DNA of 64,000 nt, from NCBI RefSeq assembly GCF_007745175.1, contig NZ_CP036271.1:1211634-1275633 (forward strand), written 5' to 3'. This DNA is from Caulifigura coniformis. GTDB lineage: Bacteria > Planctomycetota > Planctomycetia > Planctomycetales > Planctomycetaceae. The translations under genes were made by a program, and so were the position numbers. Shown one piece after another: positions 41,221 through 49,634 of the stretch; position 1 is the stretch's first letter, and each line of letters begins with the position of its first letter. The notes beneath the pieces are model-generated. The model was not told the DNA's origin. It saw only the letters and a program-made list of their open reading frames with translations, and did no database searches.

Positions 41221-41533
41221 GCGGCGACGTTTCGCCGGTTGGCGCTCCTTCGCTCTCAGTTCTCTCGCGTGCCGCTTCCGCGTGACGATCCGCCAAGAGT
41301 TCGTCGACCAAACTCACGCCGGCCGGCACGAGCGACTTAAAGTAATCCTGGGCGGCCTTCAACGATTGCTCGGGTGTCTCGATTCGGTACGAGTCGCCCG
41401 ACGGCACGACAAGCACTTCGTCCCCTGATGAGAGGTGAAGCTTGTCTCTGACCCGCTGCGGCAGCACGATCCGCCCCGACCGGTCAAGTTTGGTGCGGTA
41501 GACGTGTGAAGGAATGGTCCCGATGTCGTCCAT
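41213..41533 (-). CDS. AbrB-type antitoxin (VapB-like)
   Basis: This 106-residue protein has a SpoVT/AbrB swapped-hairpin domain (YRTKLDRSGRIVLPQRVRDKLHLSSGDEVLVVPSGDSYRIETP). A long acidic and polar tail follows to bind the toxin. CAGGAGAAAACGTC precedes the ATG at 41533. It leads a three-gene unit antitoxin-toxin-integrase and probably autoregulates the promoter, which would place the integrase under antitoxin control. Confidence 0.88.
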   Translation of the reverse strand: MDDIGTIPSHVYRTKLDRSGRIVLPQRVRDKLHLSSGDEVLVVPSGDSYRIETPEQSLKAAQDYFKSLVPAGVSLVDELLADRHAEAARERTESEGAPTGETSPRG

Positions 41534-41924
41534 GACGTTTTCTCCTGTCTTGGCATGTTCTATCCAGCAAGCCACAGAACAAGCTCAACGTCAATCAGAA
41601 AGTGAATGCCCAACTAGGACGTCCTGACGATCTACTGCACCATAACGTCCTTTATGAGTCGCTAGGGCTCAGAAGGTTAATGAGCATCCGAGGGCCAGAT
41701 GGATTCCCACGCCGGACATGCGAGTGGCAGGCCGAGACGTGGTTCCGCCTATTCACAACTGTGGCATGCTCTTCTCGAGCGTGAGCTATTGGCGAAGCGT
41801 TTTAATCGACTGGGGAGAGAAGAACTCCACGCCGGTGTGCGGGCTCGTGCAGGCCATGCGGTCTTGAAACTGAACACCCTCACATATCGCTCCAAAGAGC
41901 AGGCGCGGTTAGAATAGGTCACGA
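41534..41924. other. Intergenic region, nothing recognised
   Basis: This 390-base region holds the promoter of the VapBC-integrase unit near 41540-41620. Plus-strand frames here lack motifs. No terminator hairpin for the caspase operon, which ends at 41925, is obvious. Confidence 0.45.
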
Positions 41925-44156
41925 CTACTTTGACTTGTGTTTGTTCACATGGATTATGTCTATGCGCTCGACTGTTACATCTGGACAGTCTCTGACGAGC
42001 ACTGAGAGTGCTTTAAGCTCACCAGGCCGAGTGAAGCTCATTGTGTCCTTTGTAAGTTCGCGATCGAGTGGGATCTCCTTCTCGCCGAGAACTTCGACAT
42101 CAGAGTATGCCACGATGCCGATGCATGGTTTTTGATCAGAGTCTGGAGTCTTTTGTCGCCGGATGGAGAACGAGAGTTGCTGCTCGCCCGCATCAACGAA
42201 GAACGAGGGGGACACTGCCCCCTCGAACCCCCATGAATAAGCGCCTGGTTTCAATGAACCGGTGACGGTCCTTCTCTGCCGAAGAGATGTCCCGGCAGAA
42301 GCGGGCCGGGCGACTTGGAGATCTGCTGTCAATTGAAGAGTCGAGTCACACCACCAGTATTGCTGGAGATCTCTAGCTTCTACGCCTTCAAGTGGAACCG
42401 AGTGGAGCCAATCGGTCGCCAGCTGAGGTGTTTCTTTGCCGGGTGCCTTGTCGACCAAGCGGCATCCGAGGAGCTGGAGTTCGGCACCTAAGGGCCATCC
42501 ACGACTCGCCTTGTCGACCGGCCCTGCGATGTCGGCTGACGGAGGTGATAGCGACAACGTTGTCAGAAACCCGTCGAAAAAGTCGTATTCATCCAACACG
42601 TCTGACTTCGGCCGCAACCAGACTGTGCAAGAATAGACTTTGCCGTCGGCAGGAATCGAATGTTGTTTCCATCGACCGTTGTAGTCAGTCACAAAGCCAT
42701 CCGGGAATCCAGGCTGAGCGCAGAACGTTACTGGATCGGACGTCTTCGGTACCCGGACAAACAATTCGATCCAACGGGGCGTCTCGGTAATTCGAAAACC
42801 TGTGTGCTCACGCCCTCCTGGGTTCAAGCTGACGTTGGCATAGACATTGGTGCCGAATCCGGAGCGCTTGAATGCGAACGCATCATCGACAACGTTCAAG
42901 TTCATTTCGAATTGAGCAAGGGGCGACGCGCCATCCAGTATGTTGGTGTGTGCCGGCAGGTAGTCGTGATCCTTACGTCGCGAATAGATAACCAATTGAG
43001 GATCGATCGGGCCGTACTTGTGTGCGATTGGCTGTTGAAAAGCGGTTGGGTCGCCAAGATGGATGAGGTTGAAGGCGAGAAGTTCGCGTGTCGTGCATTC
43101 GCTCGGATGCGGAGATGCTCGATCCAAATTGACTGTTTTTTTAACTCGCAATTTCACCGGGCCGTCGCCAATGTCCGACAGGCTCAGTCCGGTGGCTGTG
43201 GCCGCCAATAGACTGTGCTGAGATTGATTCGGAATCTCCTTGCCGGGATACCTTGTGAAGGTGACGTCGCTTCGCCATTCCGGAGTGCTCAGCAGGACAA
43301 GCGACCGTCTTCGTAGTGAGGCGGCGATGTCACTAAGAGACTTGGGCTTGCCGCTGTCGCTTGCCGACGCATCGATCTTTTGGGAGATCGGTACAGCGTC
43401 TTCGCGGTCGCGAAGGAAACCTGGTACTTCTTTTGTCGACCGACAGGCATCCCAATCGATGTGCAGCGGAATGCCACGGTCGAACGCGTCCTGCATTATG
43501 GTCTGCAGGCGGATGCCTCCACTTCCAAACTTCTCGTCGGACGCCAGCAAGAAGTCGCCCTGCGGAGTCTTGATGGGTTTCTCCCCTGTGACTCCTAGTC
43601 GCCATTCCCCGTGTCCACGCAATGCAATACGTCCGTTTGCAGCGCGACGCCCACCTGTTCGCGTTCGTCTACCGAAATGGACGTCCATCCATTCATCGAT
43701 CTCGTCATGAGCTTGACCCGACGTGGAGAAGTGAGAGTCGCTGCAGTTGATTTCGTGCAGCTGCGTTCCTGGCGCACGGCGGCGCTTGTTCGCTTGAATG
43801 AGACGTTCATTGATTGCTTCCACCTTCGCCTTAATCGGGTTGAGCTGCTCGGCTTGGTTGCGAGTGGCGTCGAATCCGATAGAGATCGTGACTTGGTACC
43901 GTCCCCAAGCGAATGCTTCCGCGTACGCCAGTGCTGGGGCGATCACTGCATCAGTGTCGTCCAGTGTTTCATGTTGGTAGTAGGGAACCATCACAATTAG
44001 TAACGCGGGATCTTCATACAGTGGTACCCGTTGAGCGAAGGCTGGGCGTGAAGAGAGCGCGAGCAGCGCTGCGGTGCAGCACAGATAGCACCTAACTCGA
44101 GCCCCGAAACGCGTGGGGAATGTGAGCGAAAGAATGAACGCAATAACGTTACTCAC
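41925..44156 (-). CDS. Exported caspase-like (C14) protease with C-terminal beta domains
   Basis: This 743-residue protein has a signal peptide (CYLCCTAALLALSSRPAFAQ, cleavage after AFA). A caspase-fold domain follows: LLIVMVPYYQHETLDDTDAVIAPALAY, then RIALRGHGEWRLG with candidate His182 and LHIDWDACRSTKEV with candidate Cys238. The G-H-G and D-A-C-R blocks are the diagnostic dyad motifs. Residues ~350-743 are strand-rich and look like two or more beta-sandwich binding modules. The GTG start lies in the end of the membrane-protein gene, so the operon is coupled. Export and the adjacent sigma/anti-sigma pair are unusual for this family. Substrate is unknown; cleavage of the anti-sigma partner is an inference. 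Confidence 0.78.
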   Translation of the reverse strand: MSNVIAFILSLTFPTRFGARVRCYLCCTAALLALSSRPAFAQRVPLYEDPALLIVMVPYYQHETLDDTDAVIAPALAYAEAFAWGRYQVTISIGFDATRNQAEQLNPIKAKVEAINERLIQANKRRRAPGTQLHEINCSDSHFSTSGQAHDEIDEWMDVHFGRRTRTGGRRAANGRIALRGHGEWRLGVTGEKPIKTPQGDFLLASDEKFGSGGIRLQTIMQDAFDRGIPLHIDWDACRSTKEVPGFLRDREDAVPISQKIDASASDSGKPKSLSDIAASLRRRSLVLLSTPEWRSDVTFTRYPGKEIPNQSQHSLLAATATGLSLSDIGDGPVKLRVKKTVNLDRASPHPSECTTRELLAFNLIHLGDPTAFQQPIAHKYGPIDPQLVIYSRRKDHDYLPAHTNILDGASPLAQFEMNLNVVDDAFAFKRSGFGTNVYANVSLNPGGREHTGFRITETPRWIELFVRVPKTSDPVTFCAQPGFPDGFVTDYNGRWKQHSIPADGKVYSCTVWLRPKSDVLDEYDFFDGFLTTLSLSPPSADIAGPVDKASRGWPLGAELQLLGCRLVDKAPGKETPQLATDWLHSVPLEGVEARDLQQYWWCDSTLQLTADLQVARPASAGTSLRQRRTVTGSLKPGAYSWGFEGAVSPSFFVDAGEQQLSFSIRRQKTPDSDQKPCIGIVAYSDVEVLGEKEIPLDRELTKDTMSFTRPGELKALSVLVRDCPDVTVERIDIIHVNKHKSK

Positions 44157-45312
44157 GAAAGTTGTGCTCCTGAATCAAGGCGTCCGTTTCGTGACGCAGG
44201 TGAACGTAATTGATCATTCGGATGCCGTCCCATTCAGTCGCGTCAAAGAGCTGTCGCAACAGGCGCCGGACTTCAGCGTCCTGGTCGGTCGATGCCAAGT
44301 CTTCAAGGAGTTTGTCAGTGCGCCCGCCGAATCGGATCGTCGAAAGAGAGATCTCTGGCCGCAAACGAATCAACAGAAACGTTTCGCGGCCGGAAGCCGG
44401 AAAAATATTGGCTGCCGTCCAGACGTCGTTGGGAAAAGCTAGCCTTCCGCTCTGTCGCGATGCGATGTGCTGTACCCCAGCGAAAGTTACCCGATAGAGC
44501 CCACAGTCGCCATTGCCACCTGCAGTCAACAGTTTCTCAACGCCATCGCGCGAATACTTGTCGCGAGAGCGAAGCATGAACTCTTCAGGTCCGTTACCTA
44601 GGTTTTGGGTTTGGTTGGCAGGCAGCTCAGCGATCCGCTGGACAAATGCCAACGAGTTGAGTGGCTCAATGGGATATTGCGGCCAAAAAGCCCAGCTAAG
44701 TCCGGCCGCAATCAGCGCCGACGCTGCACACAAGGAAAGTGTCCTTTTGGCTGAAGCGCGGCCGCACGAGTTCGGCCGATGTGACGACGTTCCTCTGGGC
44801 AAAGAGTGACTTCTTTCTGTGGACAGACTGGCGACATGTCCGAGAACTTGGAACGCCTCGCTGTCCATACGCTGGGGGGCTTGTGCCGCCAGTGCCAGCA
44901 GCGCAGTTTCTAGATTCGGGCGAATCTCAGAGCTGTCGGAAGTGCAATGTGACGAATCCGCGAGGTAATTCACCACTTCAAGAAGAATAGGAGCGACTCG
45001 TTGTGCGCTGCCCGCCGCGACCGACTCCGCACCGTGCAGGGCATGTAGGGTGTGGGCGACTGCGTCCAGCCGAGAAAAGCGATCCCGAGCAGCTCTCAGG
45101 AAATGGAGCACCGCCTGTTCGAGTGTCGCGCGGGCAGTCTCCGAGGCTTCGTCAGACTCGCTCATTGTCCCAACGATCTCTGAAACCAGAGCGAGCAGAA
45201 GTGTGAGATCCAGTGACTGACTAGATAAGAAGTCGTCCAGCTGCTCACGCCGGTAGCCGGTGAAGTAAGACTTCGAATGATCGTTGGTGGAGATGGAGTT
45301 ACTCATGGTCAT
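44149..45312 (-). CDS. Single-pass membrane protein, probable anti-sigma factor
   Basis: This 387-residue protein has about 190 helical, probably cytoplasmic residues (REQLDDFLSSQSLDLTLLLALVSEIVG, LEQAVLHFLRAARDRFSRLDAVAHTLHALHG). One membrane helix follows at about 195-213 (LCAASALIAAGLSWAFW), then about 175 outside residues. It overlaps the sigma-factor stop by 14 bases. Position directly after an ECF sigma gene and the N-in single-pass layout fit an anti-sigma factor, although no zinc anti-sigma motif (HxxxCxxC) is present. The outer part (RLRPEISLSTIRFGGRTDKL, YVHLRHETDALIQEH) may sense or be cut. Confidence 0.68.
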   Translation of the reverse strand: MTMSNSISTNDHSKSYFTGYRREQLDDFLSSQSLDLTLLLALVSEIVGTMSESDEASETARATLEQAVLHFLRAARDRFSRLDAVAHTLHALHGAESVAAGSAQRVAPILLEVVNYLADSSHCTSDSSEIRPNLETALLALAAQAPQRMDSEAFQVLGHVASLSTERSHSLPRGTSSHRPNSCGRASAKRTLSLCAASALIAAGLSWAFWPQYPIEPLNSLAFVQRIAELPANQTQNLGNGPEEFMLRSRDKYSRDGVEKLLTAGGNGDCGLYRVTFAGVQHIASRQSGRLAFPNDVWTAANIFPASGRETFLLIRLRPEISLSTIRFGGRTDKLLEDLASTDQDAEVRRLLRQLFDATEWDGIRMINYVHLRHETDALIQEHNFRE

Positions 45313-45883
45313 TCTTTCCTTCTCGCATTTCTTTTTTCAGCACCAACGTTACTCGCTCGAGAAGCTTCTGCAGCGATCGGTGCACTCGCCCCCGGCCCAG
45401 ATTTCGCTCGACAACTTGCCTGTTGTTACAGATTTCGGACCAGAAATGACGCCCCGACATTTCGCGCACGAGAGTCGCGTCGAGAACCGGGCGGAGCTTC
45501 TCCATCAGGTCGTTTTGCTCGGCGTGAAGCAATTGGATGTCAGCGACTTCCAGGCCCCGCGTTTCCGCTACGAAGGTGGCTGCCCTGCTGATCTTGCGTT
45601 GACGTTTCTTATCCGCAATGTAATCGGCGACTTTGTGAAGAGTGACTCGCGAGATCACCGCGTTCCAACACTTGGGCGGGGCGTTGGGGGGGAGGTAACG
45701 AGTTTGAATGTCACCAAGAACGCACCAAGTGATCTCCTCCGCATCTCTTTCATGGCCTACTGACTCTCGGACGGTAGCCAGAATGCGACCGAAGTACCTG
45801 TCCACGATCTCCAATGATGGTCGCCGAGGTCGGTCGACGTACTCCGGCTCGCGTGCTTTACGGTTTAAACCCTTTGAGTCCAT
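45299..45883 (-). CDS. ECF-type RNA polymerase sigma factor (divergent)
   Basis: This 194-residue protein shows a region-2-like block (RDAEEITWCVLGDIQTRYLPPN, WNAVISRVTLHKVADYIADKKRQRK) and a region-4-like helix-turn-helix (REMSGRHFWSEICNNRQVVERNLGRGRVHRSLQKLLERV). Planctomycetes carry many such divergent ECF factors. It would direct transcription of its own operon or of envelope-stress genes. The ATG at 45883 follows a CAGGGGC; a second ATG at 45898 adds five residues. It leads the three-gene sigma/membrane/caspase operon. Confidence 0.8.
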   Translation of the reverse strand: MDSKGLNRKAREPEYVDRPRRPSLEIVDRYFGRILATVRESVGHERDAEEITWCVLGDIQTRYLPPNAPPKCWNAVISRVTLHKVADYIADKKRQRKISRAATFVAETRGLEVADIQLLHAEQNDLMEKLRPVLDATLVREMSGRHFWSEICNNRQVVERNLGRGRVHRSLQKLLERVTLVLKKEMREGKNDHE

Positions 45884-46005
45884 GCCATGCCCCTGCATTG
45901 CCGTTTTGCAGCCAGAGTCGCCCAGCCCGAGATGTGCGCACGCGAAAGTTGTTCACTTTTCGCTCCCATCGTGCTAGGGTACACGCGTACACACACTGGA
46001 GGGCT

Positions 46006-46314
46006 ATGACTGAGGATGCTGAGATCGGGTCGCGGGCGATTGAGAATGTTCGCCGGACGGAGTCTGAAGTGGAGGAATGGGCAAGCTGGTTGAAAGATGA
46101 ACGCGCTCCAAAGGAGCAAGGAGCACGGGCAAGAGATCTGTTGTCGTCGTTACGGTCGCAGATTTCATCAACTGCGTCGTGGACGGACGCTTCGCGATCA
46201 AAGATCTTCATCGCCAACCGATGCAGTGAACTCATCGACGAAGTCCACAACGCCGCTCATCGATATGGCTTGCAATTGGAATCGCTTGATGCAGAGCGGT
46301 CTCCGGGACCGTAG
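46006..46314 (+). CDS. Small hypothetical helical protein
   Basis: This 102-residue protein is preceded by GGAGGGCT and starts MTEDAEIGSRAIENVRRTESEVEEWASWLKDERAPKEQG. It is strongly helical and charged with a middle DLLSSLRSQISSTASWTDASRSKIFIANRCSELIDEVHNAAHRYG. No family recognised. It is divergent from the sigma operon (122 bases between starts), so the two may share a control region; GTACACGCGTACAC lies there at 45979-45992. Confidence 0.6.
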   Translation: MTEDAEIGSRAIENVRRTESEVEEWASWLKDERAPKEQGARARDLLSSLRSQISSTASWTDASRSKIFIANRCSELIDEVHNAAHRYGLQLESLDAERSPGP

Positions 46315-46585
46315 AAGCGCAGCCACATCCACAGTGACGTCAGCGCTGCCACTCTGAGGCTTCGGATGTGTCCGCGTTTTCGCATCTGTTCGATTCGCCC
46401 TCTACGGTAAGTCTCGCCAGCGAGCCGCTCCAGGTGCGTGGTGATTGACCGAGAATGAGCTTCAGAAACCTGGAGAACGACGCGCGCGCATCAGCTCTCA
46501 CCTGCGACTCCTTGGCTGACGTCCGATTTCGCCGCATACGCATCGGCGAGGCGACACCAAGCAAGGGTTAAACCGGAGAGTCGCT

Positions 46586-47281
46586 GTGGGAAGCACCGAA
46601 ACTGCTCTGATCTGTGTGTCGCCTGACTTCCTTGAGCTGAGGCGAATCGAATCTCCGCCTGCGCCCACAATCTACGAGCGCCTCGAAGAACATCAGCGAC
46701 AGGAGGAGTGGGAGCGCCGAGAACTGCTGACGGTGTTGCAGTGGAACAAGGACGTCTTCATTGAAGAGTTTAAACTCGGGCCGCTCGATGTCGCGCTCTG
46801 CGTGGATCGGCTTCCCGCGAACCGCTACGGACATTTTCGCCATGGCTGGAATGGTTTCGGTCTACGCGGCGAAATCGCGCTGAACACTTTGTACATGGAT
46901 GGGACGCGTCCATTCTGGAAGTGGCTGGCGACACTGTTGCACGAGCTGCTGCATGCACATCAAGAAGTGCACGGGAAGCCCGGCAAAGGCAACTGTCACA
47001 ATCGAGAGTTCCGTGAGAAGGCGGCCTCGATTGGTCTCATCATCGACGAGAAGGGCGTAACGCAATACCAGGCCGAGAGCCCATTCATGGACTTGCTGAA
47101 GCGCCTGGGAGTTGCGGTACGTGCCGAAGAACTGATCCCTGAAGACGGACGCAAGAAGGGGGCGTCGAAGCTCAAAAAGTGGAGCTGCAGCTGCCCAGTC
47201 AATGTCCGTGTTGGTGCGAAGGACTTCCACGCGAAGTGTCTCATCTGCAACGAACAGTTCGTTCTTCAATCTTCGTCATGA
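46586..47281 (+). CDS. SprT-like zinc metalloprotease
   Basis: This 231-residue protein has LLHELLHAHQEVHGKPGKGNCHNREFRE, the HExxH-type site (HELLH) with a downstream His near the SprT position. A C-terminal zinc ribbon follows: CSCPVNVRVGAKDFHAKCLICNEQF. The N-terminal helix is charged. SprT/Spartan proteins act on DNA-protein crosslinks. On a mobilisable element it might process relaxase-DNA adducts, but this is inference. The GTG at 46586 follows GGAGAG. Confidence 0.85.
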   Translation: MGSTETALICVSPDFLELRRIESPPAPTIYERLEEHQRQEEWERRELLTVLQWNKDVFIEEFKLGPLDVALCVDRLPANRYGHFRHGWNGFGLRGEIALNTLYMDGTRPFWKWLATLLHELLHAHQEVHGKPGKGNCHNREFREKAASIGLIIDEKGVTQYQAESPFMDLLKRLGVAVRAEELIPEDGRKKGASKLKKWSCSCPVNVRVGAKDFHAKCLICNEQFVLQSSS

Positions 47282-47451
47282 CGGCGGGCGTATCCGCCGA
47301 CTGACGACGCTTTCGCTCTGCTGGAACTCTTCGACGGACGGAACTGCGCAGATTCCGCGCGCCAAGCCCCGGTCTGACACGACTGAGTATGTGACCGCCG
47401 CAGCGAGTTATTTCGGCCCGCTGCACGACTTGTTGTCCTTTTCAGGAGTTG

Positions 47452-48606
47452 ATGATGAGAACCAATGGAAAGAAGCCTCGATGGATGATGTCGAAGACGT
47501 CGGCGCGAATACTGAGCGCAGTCGGGTACACCATGGTGTGCCTGTCCGCGATCGCCCTTTTGATGGGGCCAAGGGAAACAGTTGATGACCTTCCGATCCC
47601 ATCGGCAATGCGCCCGTACGACGTTCCGCTGGGCGTTGACGTGGCGAGCGACGATCAGCCGACCGAGCACATGGTGGTGCCGGTTGAGATTGTTGACCTG
47701 TCTGCGGAAATGACGGAACCCGTCGCCGACGAACAGTCCGTCGAGATGAAGGTGACGGAGATCTCCTCCGGTCCGGCATGGCTGCAAGATGATGCAATCG
47801 AAAAATGGATCGAGGAGTCGGCACCGAAGGTCAAGTCGCTTGAGTCGGCTTGCGGCGACAAATCGATTGCGGCCTTTGACGAGATCCAGGCCCGATTTGC
47901 GGAGTGGAAATCTCAGATTTCCGCTTACGTTCGGGAAGTGCTAAGCCTCGAAAGCAAGTTCCAGCTGGCTTCTGGGCTCGTGCAATGGAATGAAGATCAT
48001 CGTCGACATCAGATGTCGGCCCTCGAACGCCATCTGGTCACCTTGTCGGAGATTGATTCGCTGATTGCAGAGATGGAGTCCCGCATCACGCAGGACCATT
48101 TGGACTGCGACGACGCAGCATTCGTCGCAGCGCGCGTTGATGTACCGGCTGAATCCACACGGCCACTTGCGCTTGAGATCGAGCGCGAAGCAATCGCGTC
48201 CTGCTTCGAGCGGATTTTGAACGCCGCTGAGTCCGTGTCAAAGGTTGATGCAGGGGTTGCGATCGGAACAGAAATCGTGAGCGACCAGGTTGCCGATTCG
48301 ATCGCTCATTCTCTCATGGATGCACTCGGCATCGAGCGCACCTTTCTGAACACGGTGATCGCTGAGGACCTTGTTCAGAATCTGACTGATCCACTCGCGC
48401 AGTCGGTGTCACAGGCCATGGTTGATACCACGAACGAGATGACGGTGTTGGTGCAGCAAGAGCTGTTCAACATCGAGCGAATTCTGATGGTTGGGACTGA
48501 CGGAAACGGCGGAGTCATCAACCAGGTCTCGACCTTCGACGAACAGCGCCGCGAGCATCGTCTACGTCGACTCTTCGATGCCTATACCGCCAAAGGTGCG
48601 TACTGA
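47452..48606 (+). CDS. Membrane-anchored hypothetical protein in the transfer operon
   Basis: This 384-residue protein has one N-terminal membrane segment (ILSAVGYTMVCLSAIALLMG), then an acidic stretch and a long helical domain (LESACGDKSIAAFDEIQARFAEWKSQISAYVREVLSLESKFQLASGL described by position ~145-190). The later half is also helical with SIAHSLMDALGIERTFLNTVIAEDLVQNL. No family is recognised. CAGGAG precedes the ATG. It opens a closely packed set of genes with near-identical CAGGAG(T/A)T leaders (47452, 48654, 49635), suggesting a common operon with the ParB-domain and coupling proteins. Confidence 0.68.
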   Translation: MMRTNGKKPRWMMSKTSARILSAVGYTMVCLSAIALLMGPRETVDDLPIPSAMRPYDVPLGVDVASDDQPTEHMVVPVEIVDLSAEMTEPVADEQSVEMKVTEISSGPAWLQDDAIEKWIEESAPKVKSLESACGDKSIAAFDEIQARFAEWKSQISAYVREVLSLESKFQLASGLVQWNEDHRRHQMSALERHLVTLSEIDSLIAEMESRITQDHLDCDDAAFVAARVDVPAESTRPLALEIEREAIASCFERILNAAESVSKVDAGVAIGTEIVSDQVADSIAHSLMDALGIERTFLNTVIAEDLVQNLTDPLAQSVSQAMVDTTNEMTVLVQQELFNIERILMVGTDGNGGVINQVSTFDEQRREHRLRRLFDAYTAKGAY

Positions 48607-48653
48607 CCGTGCGTAAGCCGTATTGCTCAATCCTCATGCCCAGGAGTTACAAC

Positions 48654-49565
48654 GTGAAAGCAACAATCATTCTGATTCTGTGCGTAGCGTTCGTGCTTGC
48701 TCCTCGCGTCTCTCGCGGAAGCATTCGATCGATGTTGCAGAGCGCGACCGAGATTGTCACGAAGAAGACGGTGAAGAAAGGTGTCAAGGCGGGGGCCGAG
48801 CAAGTGGGCGAAAGCGTCACTCGGCTGGCCGCGAAGCATGGCGACGACCTGGTCAACAAAGTGTTGCACCACGTCGGGCCAAAAGGCGTAAAGCTGGCCG
48901 AGGCAGCGGGTGATGAGGCCGGGATTGCTCTTCGCATGCTCGCCCGTCATGGCGACGGAGCCATGGGGATGGCGGGGCGAACCTCGGCCCGGAAGCTTGT
49001 CAGTCAGTTTGGCGATGATGCAGCCGACGTCATCGTGCGTCATGGCGAGGTAGGCGAGCGGATCGTCGGTCAGTTCGCCGAACCAGGCGTGAAGGCGCTG
49101 ATGTCCGTCGGCTCCGATGGTGCAAGGCGGATGGCCATCATGGCCGAAGGCGGCGTGCTGTCCACACAGCTGATAGATGTCATTGCGACGGGCGGCCAGA
49201 AGGCGTGCAGCTTCATTTGGGAGAACAGGGCGGGGTTGGCGGTCGGCGCGACACTTACTGCCTTTCTTGCATCGCCCGAGACGTTCATTGATGGCGGTGT
49301 GAGCTTGGCCAATGGGATGGCGGAACACGTCGCCGAACCGGTGATCGAAGGGATCATCAGTCCCGTCGCCGGAGTACCGGTCGAGCTTGCGAAGGGGGTT
49401 GCATACGGGACCAATTGGACCGTGATTGTGCTTGCCGGACTCATCGGAGTCCTTTTCGTGACACGGTACGCGCGGCCGACAAAGCGAAGCTTGGCATCGT
49501 GCGGCGTCGCTGCTGTGCAGTGGTTCCGAAACCGTCTGCGTAGGCCGATGCGAAAGGAAACCTGA
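48654..49565 (+). CDS. Exported membrane protein of unknown function
   Basis: This 303-residue protein starts at a GTG after CAGGAGTTACAAC, with a signal-type segment (MKATIILILCVAFVLAPRVSRGS). The middle is a string of Gly/Ala/Val-rich repeats with recurrent units such as KHGDDLVNKVLHHVGPKG, RHGDGAMGMAGRTSA and QFGDDAADVIVRHGEVG, about 18-20 residues long. C-terminal membrane helices follow (RAGLAVGATLTAFLASPETF, VIVLAGLIGVLFVTRYA). The (R/K)-H-G-D repeats look like planctomycete proteins of unknown role. It could be a surface or channel component of the transfer operon; this is not established. Confidence 0.68.
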   Translation: MKATIILILCVAFVLAPRVSRGSIRSMLQSATEIVTKKTVKKGVKAGAEQVGESVTRLAAKHGDDLVNKVLHHVGPKGVKLAEAAGDEAGIALRMLARHGDGAMGMAGRTSARKLVSQFGDDAADVIVRHGEVGERIVGQFAEPGVKALMSVGSDGARRMAIMAEGGVLSTQLIDVIATGGQKACSFIWENRAGLAVGATLTAFLASPETFIDGGVSLANGMAEHVAEPVIEGIISPVAGVPVELAKGVAYGTNWTVIVLAGLIGVLFVTRYARPTKRSLASCGVAAVQWFRNRLRRPMRKET

Positions 49566-49634
49566 AGAGGGTTTTGCCATGACGGGACGGGCATGTCGCT
49601 CGTCCCGTTTTTTCTGCCCAGTCAGGAGATCGCA

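Noticed and set aside
41925..45883. Type III CRISPR Craspase locus
   Set aside because: The caspase-like protein is exported and lacks the TPR-CHAT layout of Csx29; no gRAMP effector or cas1/cas2 is present. Only the sigma-plus-caspase logic is similar.
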